From positions 682,001 through 746,000 of the forward strand of contig NZ_JRKI01000029.1 in assembly GCF_000935125.1 (NCBI RefSeq): a stretch of DNA of 64,000 bases, in the 5' to 3' direction. Numbering within the stretch: the stretch's first letter is position 1; every line of letters begins with the position of its first letter. The stretch comes from Streptomyces natalensis ATCC 27448 (GTDB lineage: Bacteria > Actinomycetota > Actinomycetes > Streptomycetales > Streptomycetaceae). The notes beneath the pieces were generated by a model. It worked only from the letters and a program-made list of their open reading frames with translations, was not told the origin of the DNA and did not search any database. The position numbers were made by a program, and so were the translations under genes. Positions 25,094-33,140 of this stretch are shown one piece after another.

Positions 25094-26344
25094 TCAGCGC
25101 CTGGTGTGTGCCAGCCACTCCTCCAGGAGATCGGCCGCACGCTCCGGGCCGCGTTCCGCCGCGATCTGTTCCTGGAGGGCCTTGGCCCTCTCCCCCATGG
25201 CGCGGTCGGCGAGGGCCTGCCGTACGGCGCCGGTCAGCTGGTCCGCCGTCAGGGTGTGGACCGGCAGCGGCGCCGTGCCGACTCCCAGGGCGTGCAGGCG
25301 CTCGCCCCAGAAGGGCTGGTCGGCGTAGAAGGGGGTGACGACCTGTGGCACGCCCGCGCGCAACCCGGCGGCCGTGGTGCCGGCTCCGCCGTGGTGCACC
25401 ACGGCGGCCATCCGGGGGAACAGCCACTGGTGCGGGGCCTCCGCGAGGACGTGGAACTCGTCGTCGGACGGCATGGCGGCCGGGTCGCCCAGCAGGACGC
25501 CCCGGGTGCCCGCACGGCGCAGCGCGGTACGGATCAGCCGCTGTTCCCGGCCGCCGGGCACGATGCTGCTGAAGCCCACGCACACCGGTGGCGGTCCGCC
25601 GGCGAGGAAGGCGCCGAGGTCCGGCGGGGGTGTCCAGGCGGCATGGTGGTCGGTGAACCAGTAGCCGGTGACGTGGACGGAGCGCGGCCAGTCGGCCGGT
25701 CGCGGTACGACGGCCCGGCTGAAGCCGTAGAGCTTCGGGTGGCCGGCCCGGCGCAGCTGCGCCGTGGGCGACCGCAGCGGGAGGCTGCGCGCGGACCGGC
25801 TGGCGAGGAACCGGCGGAAGACGTGCCACAGCAGGGTCTCGACCGCGCTGTGGCTGCGCTTGTTGGCCCAGCCGCCGAGCGAGCGGTGACCGGCGAGGTG
25901 GATGGTGGGGAAGGCGCGTGTGGGATAGGTGGGTTGCAGTCCGCCGTAGCAGAAGGGAACGGACGGCGGGACGACCGCCGGCCGGAACGCCATACCCACC
26001 GCGGAGCAGACGACGGCGTCCGCGTCCGTGCAGGAGTCCGCCAGGCTGCGGACCACCTGGTCCGCATAGGCAGCGGCCAGCGGTCGCGCCCGTCGGGCGA
26101 GCCGCAGCGGATTGCGCCCGGATTCCAGCAAGCGCCGTCCGTCGGGGCCCAGGGCGAGCGCGTTGAAGGCATCCACATCGATGGGGAGGTGTTCCAGCCC
26201 GGCCTCTTCGACCAGACCGCGGTAGCGCTGTTCGGTGGCGATCCGCACCCGGTGGCCGCGCTCCCGGAGGACCCGGCCGACCGCTGTATAGGGCTGGGCG
26301 TCGCCACGGGTGCCGAGGGCGAGGAAGGTGAGCGTGAAGGTCAT
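25094..26344 (-). CDS. GT1-family glycosyltransferase (MGT/sterol-glucosyltransferase-like)
   Basis: 416 residues, GT-B fold. The N-terminal domain begins TLTFLALGTRGDAQPYTAVG and the C-terminal domain carries the nucleotide-sugar signature VVHHGGAGTTAAGLRAGVPQ followed by PFYADQPFWGERL. This group transfers a sugar from UDP-glucose or similar to hydrophobic acceptors such as macrolides, polyketides or sterols; in Streptomyces these enzymes often inactivate antibiotics or tailor natural products. The upstream Shine-Dalgarno is weak. The acceptor is unknown; the acyl-assembly operon lies 10 kb away, so no link can be claimed. Confidence 0.85.
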   Translation of the reverse strand: MTFTLTFLALGTRGDAQPYTAVGRVLRERGHRVRIATEQRYRGLVEEAGLEHLPIDVDAFNALALGPDGRRLLESGRNPLRLARRARPLAAAYADQVVRSLADSCTDADAVVCSAVGMAFRPAVVPPSVPFCYGGLQPTYPTRAFPTIHLAGHRSLGGWANKRSHSAVETLLWHVFRRFLASRSARSLPLRSPTAQLRRAGHPKLYGFSRAVVPRPADWPRSVHVTGYWFTDHHAAWTPPPDLGAFLAGGPPPVCVGFSSIVPGGREQRLIRTALRRAGTRGVLLGDPAAMPSDDEFHVLAEAPHQWLFPRMAAVVHHGGAGTTAAGLRAGVPQVVTPFYADQPFWGERLHALGVGTAPLPVHTLTADQLTGAVRQALADRAMGERAKALQEQIAAERGPERAADLLEEWLAHTRR

Positions 26345-26500
26345 GTCAGGGACGGTAGGCAGCCGCGGCGCTCATCGTCCTTGTCCACGCCGGGAGTTGA
26401 CCCCTATGGGTCGCTCCGGTCGAACCCACGCACCCAACCACCCGCCCTCGCCCCTGATGTCGACGTCGGCGTCACGGCCACGGCGGATGCGAGAGCGGTC

Positions 26501-27445
26501 TCAGCGCGGCGCGGCGGGGGTGTCGCCGCGCAGGGCGTGCAGATAGAGGGCCAGCGTGTCGAGTGTGAAGTACGAACTGTAGGAGACGTCGGGGAAGTCG
26601 CCGCCCGTGTGATAGCCGCCGATCACGCCGATCAGCGCGGTGCCGGTCCAGTCGCTGACCAGGAAGGGACCGCCGGAGGTGCCGCCGATATAGCCCGCGC
26701 AGGCGATTTCCAGGAAGTCGCCTGGGGCGCCCGGGTCGGTGCTGGTGTAGCGGCGGGTGGAGGAGGTGCAGTCCAGCGGCTTGGGGTGGGTGGTGTCGCT
26801 GTTGCCCGGGTAGCCGATGAGCCGTACCTCGCGGTGGCGGTAGCCCGGGTACGGGACGAGGTCGTAGCCGCCGGTCTCGTCCTCCACCTGCGCCCCGTCC
26901 TCACGCGCCGCGAGCCGTACGACGGCATAGTCCCAGCGCGCCCCGGCGCCCGTGCCGAGGTCGTAGTACCGCTGGTCGATGTAGATCCGGTCGACGGGGA
27001 AGACCCCATGCGGTTTGAGGCCATCGTGATATTGCGGCACGAACGACAGATGCCGTCTGGGGTCGGGCGAACGGAGGCAGTGCCCGGCGGTGACGACCAG
27101 GTCGCGGTGCGGGCTGCGGACGACCGTTCCGCCGCAGAACCGGCCGGTGTTGCTGCCGTCCGTCCAGAAGAACGTCCCGACCTGCGGGATCCCGTCGAAG
27201 GGATGGCTCGGCGGGACGGGGTCGGCCGCCGGGCGCGCGGCCCGCGAACTCCCCTTGACGGAGGCGGGTTTGGCGGCCGCCATCCGCCGTGCCGTCCAGT
27301 ACGCGTCGTCCTCCGACGCGGTCACGTGCCCCCGGATCCCGGCGGCGTGCGCGGGCGGCCCGTTCAGCGCCGTGAGCGGCAGCCCGAGCAACAGGCCGGC
27401 GGACAGCAGGGCGGTGACGGCGCGTACGGCAGACGGTCTGCTCAT
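26501..27445 (-). CDS. Secreted trypsin-like serine protease
   Basis: 314 residues. A Sec signal ends near PAHA (residue 34), followed by a 60-residue pro-like region and a chymotrypsin-fold domain: His in VVTAGHC, Asp in RWDYAVVRL, Ser in GYIGGTSGGPFL. The cysteine pair FCGGT/GHC is conserved. Secreted by Streptomyces for protein breakdown or processing of other exoproteins. AAAGGA lies nine bases before ATG 27445, which is preferred over upstream in-frame codons. The gene runs toward the glycosyltransferase, 156 bases away. Confidence 0.85.
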   Translation of the reverse strand: MSRPSAVRAVTALLSAGLLLGLPLTALNGPPAHAAGIRGHVTASEDDAYWTARRMAAAKPASVKGSSRAARPAADPVPPSHPFDGIPQVGTFFWTDGSNTGRFCGGTVVRSPHRDLVVTAGHCLRSPDPRRHLSFVPQYHDGLKPHGVFPVDRIYIDQRYYDLGTGAGARWDYAVVRLAAREDGAQVEDETGGYDLVPYPGYRHREVRLIGYPGNSDTTHPKPLDCTSSTRRYTSTDPGAPGDFLEIACAGYIGGTSGGPFLVSDWTGTALIGVIGGYHTGGDFPDVSYSSYFTLDTLALYLHALRGDTPAAPR

Positions 27446-27990
27446 GGACGGAGTCCTTTCGCGGGCACGGCGCACGGAGGGAGGGGCGCGGGTCTACAGG
27501 AGGCACGGTCTACGGGAGGCACGGGCACGCGGGAGGCGCGGGGACATCGTCGTACGCCGGGGGGCCGGTGACGAGAGGGCGGGGCCGACAACATTGGGTG
27601 AAGGGTGGCGGAAAGCTGGAGGGTGGGTGGGGCGGAGGCCGGGCCGGCGGGCCGTCAGGAACCGGACGGGGCGGGGGCGCGGGAGCCTCGTGCGGGATGC
27701 GCGACGGGGCCCCGGAGGGCGGATACGTGGGTACGGAGGCGTGGCCACCCACAGTGGCGTGGAGTGCACTCCGCCGAGGCTCGCGCCGGGCCTGGAGGGC
27801 CCGTTGGACGCCGACCCCGCCCCCAGCGGTGGCCGAACCCTACGTCCCGGATCAGACTTGAAGTACACACCCTCATGCCCCAGAGAAAGATCCGTTCGCC
27901 GACCGTGACGGCACGGCATGAGGCTCTGGCGGTAACGGCCGGTACGGCTTTGTGTCTTCCTCACCTGGGGCACAACGGCAGGAGCTGACC
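27446..27990. other. 545-base intergenic region between divergent genes
   Basis: The region separates the protease start from the amidase start. It is very GC-rich, with a purine-rich stretch (27595-27660: runs of GGGTGG and GGCGGAGG on the plus strand). Open frames in it have no coding character and are mutually antisense. Promoters for both flanking genes must lie here; none is clear. GGAG just before 27991 is the amidase ribosome site. Confidence 0.5.
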
Positions 27991-28830
27991 ATGGCCGATA
28001 TATGGATGCCTCAGGCCATCAAGGTGGACCTCGGTGATCACGCCCCGTGCGACCCCGGCTTTCCGCCGAAGGCGATCGCGCACATCACGGCGGACCGCGA
28101 TGACGCCACGGCGGCGCACCCGAAGGATCTGGTGCCGTTCGCCAATCTCCAGGGATTCTTCTCCGGCGGCGGGAAGGGAATAGCGCCGCATATTCTGTGG
28201 AACCCCTTCACAGGTACGTTCGCCCAGTTCTTCCCCGCGACGTCCCGGAGCAAGGGACTCTTCGAAAAGCAGGGCGGTACGCGAGTCAATCGCGCCGGCA
28301 AGGTCGTCCTTCAGATCGAGGCGCTGTTCTTCCCCTTCTGCCGGGTCAACGGCAAGGTTTTCGCCACGCTGGCCGACACCCCGTGCAAAGGATGGTCGGA
28401 GCTCAATGGCTTTGTGCGTTCCTGGGGAGTTCCGGACGCCTGGCCCATGGGCCATCCCAATGGTTTCACCTCGAATCGCTCCGAGCACATATGGGAGACC
28501 AAGGGCGGCTGGTACGCGCATGCGCACGTACCCGAGAACGACCATGTGGATCCCGGCTCCTGGCCGGAATTCGTGGCCACCGAACCGTTCCCCGGTGCGG
28601 CGTTCTTCCACACCGGCCAGAAATCGCCGGTCATCGCCGCCATGCACCAACGACTGGTCACCGAGGGCTGCAACCAGTACCAGGCCAGTGATGTTCTCGA
28701 CGTATGGGAACCGGATGACGTGAAGTCCTACGCCGCCTGGCAGCAGAAGCTCGGATTCTCGGGCCACGACGCCAACGGCATCCCGGGCGAGTCCAGCTGG
28801 GAGCAGCTGCAAGTCCCCCACCTCGTCTGA
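27991..28830 (+). CDS. N-acetylmuramoyl-L-alanine amidase (PGRP/amidase_2 type) with peptidoglycan-binding module, no signal peptide
   Basis: 279 residues. The N-terminal 190 residues fit phage-endolysin amidases: AIAHITADR with the first zinc histidine, the pairing segment TRVNRAGKVVLQIE, and the end motif AHAHVPENDHVDPGSWPEF. The C-terminal 65 residues are the Streptomyces-type peptidoglycan-binding unit (YAAWQQKLGFSGHDANGIPG). The enzyme should cleave the lactam/amide bond between muramic acid and L-Ala. There is no signal peptide or membrane segment, which is atypical for a wall hydrolase. AGGAG lies seven bases before the ATG. It precedes a transglycosylase with the same binding module by 113 bases. 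Confidence 0.75.
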   Translation: MADIWMPQAIKVDLGDHAPCDPGFPPKAIAHITADRDDATAAHPKDLVPFANLQGFFSGGGKGIAPHILWNPFTGTFAQFFPATSRSKGLFEKQGGTRVNRAGKVVLQIEALFFPFCRVNGKVFATLADTPCKGWSELNGFVRSWGVPDAWPMGHPNGFTSNRSEHIWETKGGWYAHAHVPENDHVDPGSWPEFVATEPFPGAAFFHTGQKSPVIAAMHQRLVTEGCNQYQASDVLDVWEPDDVKSYAAWQQKLGFSGHDANGIPGESSWEQLQVPHLV

Positions 28831-28943
28831 CTCTGACGCACGCATCTCGTCCGACGTCCCCCTTCCGACTCAATCCGTCCGTCGCACGTCGTCCGAGACC
28901 CCCCGTCCTCCGACGTGCGACACAACCTGCCGTAGGAGCCAGG

Positions 28944-29636
28944 ATGGTCAACCTTTTCAACGTCCGGTTCGGCAAGCAGAACAGCGACGTGAAGACCCTT
29001 CAAGAAGCCCTGATCGCCGCCCATTTCAGCCTCCCAAAGGGCGCCACGGGCACGTTCGACGACCAGACCAGGTCCGCGTATGCCGCCTGGCAGGGGTCGC
29101 TCGGATTCCACGGCAAGGATGCCGATGGAAACCCCGGATGCGGTTCCCTGACAAAGCTCGGCCACAAAGCGGGATTCGCGGTGGACTGCCGGAATCCGGG
29201 AGCCATCACCGCCGGCTCGGTGCGCTTTACGAAAAACCACGGGATCGCCCAGAACATCGACACGGCCCGCGATTTCGCCAAACAGGCATGCAAGCTGACC
29301 GGTGCGCCGTCGACCTGGGTGACCGGGGTCGGAAACGATGCGAATATGCTGACCCTGATCCTCCGGGAGTCCTCCTACAACCCGAACGCGGTGAACAAGA
29401 CCGACAGCAATGCCACGGGTACCCATCAGTCCGACGGGGCACCGCTCAATTGTTCGCGCGGTTATGCCCAGGTCATCGCCACAACGTTCGCCGATAACCA
29501 CCAGGCGGGTACGTCTGATCAGATCTACGATCCGGTGGCGAACATTTCGGCGGCGATCAACTACATCTGGAACCGATACGGGGACATCTCACACGTCCAG
29601 CAGGCGAATCCGCATCTCAAGCCCCATGGCTACTGA
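28944..29636 (+). CDS. Lytic-transglycosylase-like protein with N-terminal peptidoglycan-binding module, no signal peptide
   Basis: 230 residues. Residues 1-70 are a peptidoglycan-binding module of the same type as in the upstream amidase (YAAWQGSLGFHGKDADGNPG). Residues 120-225 resemble the tape-measure/lysozyme-like SLT domain of actinophages: LTLILRESSYNPNAVN with the catalytic Glu, SRGYAQVIATTFADNHQAGT and YDPVANISAAINYIWNRYG. It should cut the glycan strand, complementing the amidase. As with its neighbour, no signal peptide is present. TAGGAG is five bases before the ATG. Both genes probably share one transcript. Confidence 0.74.
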   Translation: MVNLFNVRFGKQNSDVKTLQEALIAAHFSLPKGATGTFDDQTRSAYAAWQGSLGFHGKDADGNPGCGSLTKLGHKAGFAVDCRNPGAITAGSVRFTKNHGIAQNIDTARDFAKQACKLTGAPSTWVTGVGNDANMLTLILRESSYNPNAVNKTDSNATGTHQSDGAPLNCSRGYAQVIATTFADNHQAGTSDQIYDPVANISAAINYIWNRYGDISHVQQANPHLKPHGY

Positions 29637-29650
29637 GGAGTTACCGGCCA

Positions 29651-30939
29651 TCAGACCCGGGCCGCCGACCGCAGGTCCTGGTCGAAGGCCCGGATGTCCT
29701 CCTCGCTGAGCGAGGTGCGCGTACCGGCGATGGCCTGGAGGTAATCGCCGGTCAGCCGGGTGGAGTCCGGGGGTTCCTGCGGGTCGGCCGACAGGTGGCG
29801 CTCGAAGGCGGTCTGCGCGGCGGTACGTGCCGCGTACTCGATGTCCGCGGGGGTGAAGCGGTCGCTGGCCTCGACCAGCGCATTCAGCTCGACGCCCGCC
29901 GCCCGGTCCGGCCCGATGTAACGGATCCAAATGGCCCGGCGGGCCTCGGCGTCGGGCGGGCCGACCGGGATCAGATAGTCGAACCGTCCCGGCCGCAGAA
30001 AGGCCGGGTCCAGGGAGCGCACCGCATTGGTCGCACAGATCAGCAGCCGACGGTCGCCCCGCCGGAACTGCGGGATGAGTTTGAGCAGTTCATTGGTCAC
30101 CCGATGGGCCAGGCTGGTCGGGTCCTGCCGTTCGGAGGCGATCTCCTCCGCCTCGTCGAAGAACAGCACGGCCTCCTGAAGATGCTCGACACGGGCGAAC
30201 AGCCGTCGCAGCCCTGCCGCCACCCCATGCGCCTCGTCGGCGAGCTGGTACGGGAACACCTCGATGAACGGCCAGCGCAGCCGGGAGGCCACCGCCCGTG
30301 CGAACGTGGTCTTGCCCGTGCCCGGGGGGGGCCGAAGAGCACCACCGCCCGCGGCGGCACCAGCTGGTAAAGCCCCGCGACCTCGGGGTTCTCGAGCGGC
30401 AGCACCAGCCGGCGCTCGATCAGCGTCTTCTCCGCGGTCATCCCCGCGATGCGCTCCCACAGGCCGTCCTCCGGCACCGCCCCGTCGAGCTGGTCGAGCA
30501 CGGTGGCCTCGGCCGAATCCGCGGTCAGCAGTTTCTCGAAATAGCTCAGGTCCGGCCGGCCGGTGTATCCGGAATTCCGGAAGGCGTCCTCGCCGACCTC
30601 ACCCTCCGGCAGCAGCGCCCCGATACGCCGTACCCCCACCCGCGCCAGACGCTCCTCCAGGGCGGCCAGCAGGGCCGATCCGATGCCGTGGCGGCGCCAC
30701 TGACGGGCGATGGCCAGCCGTAGCACCCAGCCCCGCTCCTGGGCGACGGAGGAGACCGCCGCACCGACGACCTCCTTCCCCACCACGGCCACCACAGCGG
30801 GCATATCCGCCTGGAGGGCGCTCACCACCTCCGCGAGGCTCACGGCGGGATCCGCGGTGGTGTCCCGCGACTCCTCCCAGATGCGCACCACCTGATCGAG
30901 GTCGTCCTCGTCCAGCGTGCGAACCCGCCAGGGAGACAT
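29651..30939 (-). pseudogene. GNAT-AAA+ ATPase fusion, frameshifted at a G8 tract in the Walker A codons
   Basis: Two frames make one protein. From ATG 30939 the first gives a GNAT acetyltransferase domain (LRLAIARQWRRHGIGSALL) then AVVLFGPP. At 30324-30331 eight consecutive G (C on the coding strand) break the frame, and the second frame continues PGTGKTTFARAVASRL, VLFFDEAEEIAS (Walker B), LLICATNAVRSLDPAFLRPG (sensor 1 and arginine finger) to the stop at 29651. With six C instead of eight the normal GPPGTGKTT is restored; nine would also restore the frame. The product would be about 430 residues. Either a real mutation or a homopolymer sequencing error. AGGGAGG lies eight bases before ATG 30939 and directly abuts the GTG at 30948, which decides the start. 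Confidence 0.75.
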
Positions 30940-30962
30940 CGGTGTCACCTCCCTCGGCCGCT

Positions 30963-31268
30963 TCAGGGCGCCGCCGGTCCGCCCCGCGACGAACGGAGCG
31001 TGGCCAGGCGGCGCTCGTACTCCTCGTCCTCGATCTCACCGCGTGCATAGCGTTCGGCGAGGATCCGCTCCGGGGTGGGCGGGACGCCGGATGCGGGGCC
31101 GAAGTGCCAGCCGGTGCGTTCACCGCCGCCGTCGCGGGGTGCCGGGCGGGCGAAAGCGCGGAAGAGCAGGACGCCGACCAGGATGATCAGCCCCCAGAAC
31201 AGAACGATGCCGAGCATCATGGCAAACCAGCCCCAGCCCCCGCCGCCATGGCCGTACCAATACATCAT
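30963..31268 (-). CDS. SHOCT-domain small membrane protein
   Basis: 101 residues. One transmembrane helix (residues 13-38, MMLGIVLFWGLIILVGVLLF) follows a Gly/Trp/Tyr-rich start. The C-terminal 35 residues are a SHOCT motif (ERILAERYARGEIEDEEYER), a short domain widespread in oligomerising or membrane-associated bacterial proteins, function unknown. The gene lies 23 bases upstream of the GNAT-AAA+ gene on the same strand, so the two probably form an operon. Two ATGs in tandem start it; the first is used here. Confidence 0.78.
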   Translation of the reverse strand: MMYWYGHGGGGWGWFAMMLGIVLFWGLIILVGVLLFRAFARPAPRDGGGERTGWHFGPASGVPPTPERILAERYARGEIEDEEYERRLATLRSSRGGPAAP

Positions 31269-31440
31269 CGCGCGTCACTTCCCAGGTCAGGGAGGGTGCG
31301 GGCCCAGCGCTCACGAAGGGCCCCAGCTCAATTCTCGCCTCCCGCCGCCGCGGGCGCAGATGTCGGGTCGCGATCACCGGGTCCATGAACCAGCATGAAA
31401 ACTCCGGGCGCGATACGGGCCCCACCTGTCTTACGTGCCC

Positions 31441-31501
31441 TGCACGCCCTGCACGCCCTGCACGCCCTGCACGCCTTACGTGCCCTACGTGCCTACGTGC
31501 C
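31441..31501. repeat. Tandem 9-bp repeats then TACGTGCC repeats in an operon leader
   Basis: TGCACGCCC occurs four times in exact tandem from 31441 (last copy ends T), followed by TACGTGCC elements at 31477, 31486 and 31494 (and one at 31432). The array ends just before GGAGG (31504-31508) of the molybdoenzyme operon, so it would be in the mRNA leader or the promoter. Slippage or a regulatory array is possible. Confidence 0.75.
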
Positions 31502-31515
31502 TTGGAGGCGAGCCA

Positions 31516-32067
31516 GTGTCTGCCCCTCACGTCCCCTCGCGGGCGCCCGCGGCCGCCGTTCTCCCGGAGCGCGGCCCCGAGCCGGTGAAGATCACGCTGT
31601 CGGTCAACGGCGACGAGCACACCTTCGACGCCGAACCACGCGTCAGCCTCCTGGACGCCCTGCGCGAGCGGCTGTCCATGACGGGCGCGAAGAAGGGCTG
31701 TGACCAGGGGACGTGCGGCGCCTGCACGGTGTGGGTGGACGGGCGCCGGGTGCTGGCCTGCCTCACGCTGGCCATCGCCTGTGAGGGGCATGAGGTGACG
31801 ACCATCGAAGGTCTGGCGCAGGGCGACGAGCTGCACGCCGTGCAGAGCGCGTTCATCGAGCAGGACGCCTTCCAGTGCGGCTACTGCACCCCCGGCCAGA
31901 TCATGTCCGCGGTGGCGCTGCTCAAGGAGGGCCACGACGGCGATGACGCCGAGATCGCCGAGTGGATGAGCGGCAACATCTGCCGCTGCGCCGCCTATCC
32001 CCACATCCGGGCCGCCATCCGCACGGTCCGTGACCGGAGCCGGGACCCGTCCCACGGCCAGACCTAA
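31516..32067 (+). CDS. 2Fe-2S subunit of a xanthine-dehydrogenase-family molybdoenzyme (PaoA/YagT-like)
   Basis: 183 residues. An N-terminal plant-type ferredoxin domain carries GAKKGCDQGTCGACTVW and the cysteine after DGRRVLAC; the C-terminal domain has the second cluster CGYCTPGQIMS and NICRCAAYP. It passes electrons between the molybdenum subunit and FAD. Unlike E. coli PaoA no twin-arginine signal is present, so the complex should be cytoplasmic. GTG 31516 is chosen because GGAGG lies seven bases upstream; upstream in-frame ATG codons fall within the tandem repeats. Start of a three-gene operon. Confidence 0.87.
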   Translation: MSAPHVPSRAPAAAVLPERGPEPVKITLSVNGDEHTFDAEPRVSLLDALRERLSMTGAKKGCDQGTCGACTVWVDGRRVLACLTLAIACEGHEVTTIEGLAQGDELHAVQSAFIEQDAFQCGYCTPGQIMSAVALLKEGHDGDDAEIAEWMSGNICRCAAYPHIRAAIRTVRDRSRDPSHGQT

Positions 32068-32078
32068 GGAGCCCTGTT

Positions 32079-33140
32079 GTGCGGCCCATCAGTTACTCCC
32101 GTGCGGACGCCGTCGCCGATGCGGTCGCCGCCGTAGCCGCGGACCCCACCAGCGACTTCCTGGCCGGGGGCACCACCGAGGTGGATCTGCTGCGCCAGAA
32201 CGTACTGCTGCCGCGCCGCCTGGTGGACATCAACGATCTGCCCCTCGCCCAGATCGAGGACCGTCCGGACGGCGGCCTGTACATCGGCGCCCTGGCCCGG
32301 ATGAGCGAGGTGGCCGAGGCGCCCTCCGTACGCGAGCGGTTCCCGATGGTCGCCGAGGCGCTGGAGCTCGGGGCCTCCGCACAGCTGCGCCACATGGCGA
32401 GCATGGGCGGCAACATGATGCAGCGGGTGCGCTGCGGCTACTTCCGCGATGCGGCGTCGCCGTGCAACAAACGGGACCCGGGCAGCGGCTGTGCGGCCCT
32501 GGACGGCTTCAACCGCGGCCATGCCGTTCTCGGCGTCGGCGAGCACTGCATCGCCACCCACCCCTCGGACGTCGCGGTCCCGCTGATGGCCCTCGACGCC
32601 CGGATCCACACCGAGGGACCGCACGGCCGGCGGGTCTACGCGATCGACGACTTCTTCCTGCTGCCGGGCGCCACCCCGCATCTGGAGCATCCGCTGGAGC
32701 ACGGCGAGCTGGTGGTCGGGATCGAGGTGCCGGGGACGCCGATGGCCCGCACCTCGCGGTATCTGAAGGTCCGCGACCGCGAATCGTACGAGTTCGCGCT
32801 GGCCTCGGTCGCGGCCGCGGTGACCCTCCACGACGGTGTCATCGCCGACGTACGGCTGGCGCTGGGCGGAGTGGCGACCAAGCCGTGGCGGGCCCGGCAC
32901 GCGGAGGACGTGCTGCGCGGGGCGCCCGCCGGCACCGGGACCTTCCGGCGGGCCGCCGGTGCGGAGTTCGCCTCCGCCCGCACCACGCCGCTCAACGCCT
33001 TCAAGGTCGAGCTCGCCCAGCGGACGATGGTCCGCATCCTGGAGACCCTCACCGGTACGGGCACGCCCTCCGGTACGGAGACGGACGCGGCTCCCGATAC
33101 GGACACGCACACGGACCCCGGCAGGGAGGGTCAGCCATGA
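32079..33140 (+). CDS. FAD subunit of the molybdoenzyme with an extra four-cysteine insert (PaoB/YagS-like)
   Basis: 353 residues. FAD-binding motifs DFLAGGTTEVDLL (residues 26-38) and SMGGNMMQRVRCGYF belong to the CO-dehydrogenase medium-chain family. Cys119, 129, 138 and 157 lie in an insert that, in E. coli PaoB and 4-hydroxybenzoyl-CoA reductase, binds a [4Fe-4S] cluster; this separates the enzyme from ordinary xanthine dehydrogenase. The last 25 residues are Thr/Asp/Gly-rich. GTG 32079 has AAGGAG seven bases upstream, overlapping the preceding stop. The stop overlaps the next start by four bases. Confidence 0.86.
   Translation: MRPISYSRADAVADAVAAVAADPTSDFLAGGTTEVDLLRQNVLLPRRLVDINDLPLAQIEDRPDGGLYIGALARMSEVAEAPSVRERFPMVAEALELGASAQLRHMASMGGNMMQRVRCGYFRDAASPCNKRDPGSGCAALDGFNRGHAVLGVGEHCIATHPSDVAVPLMALDARIHTEGPHGRRVYAIDDFFLLPGATPHLEHPLEHGELVVGIEVPGTPMARTSRYLKVRDRESYEFALASVAAAVTLHDGVIADVRLALGGVATKPWRARHAEDVLRGAPAGTGTFRRAAGAEFASARTTPLNAFKVELAQRTMVRILETLTGTGTPSGTETDAAPDTDTHTDPGREGQP

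Noticed and set aside
27510..27973. Several Pro/Arg-rich frames between protease and amidase genes
   Set aside because: Overlapping on both strands without domain or codon-bias support.
30320..30340. Programmed ribosomal frameshift
   Set aside because: No slippery heptamer with a clear downstream structure; the homopolymer explains the shift as mutation or error.
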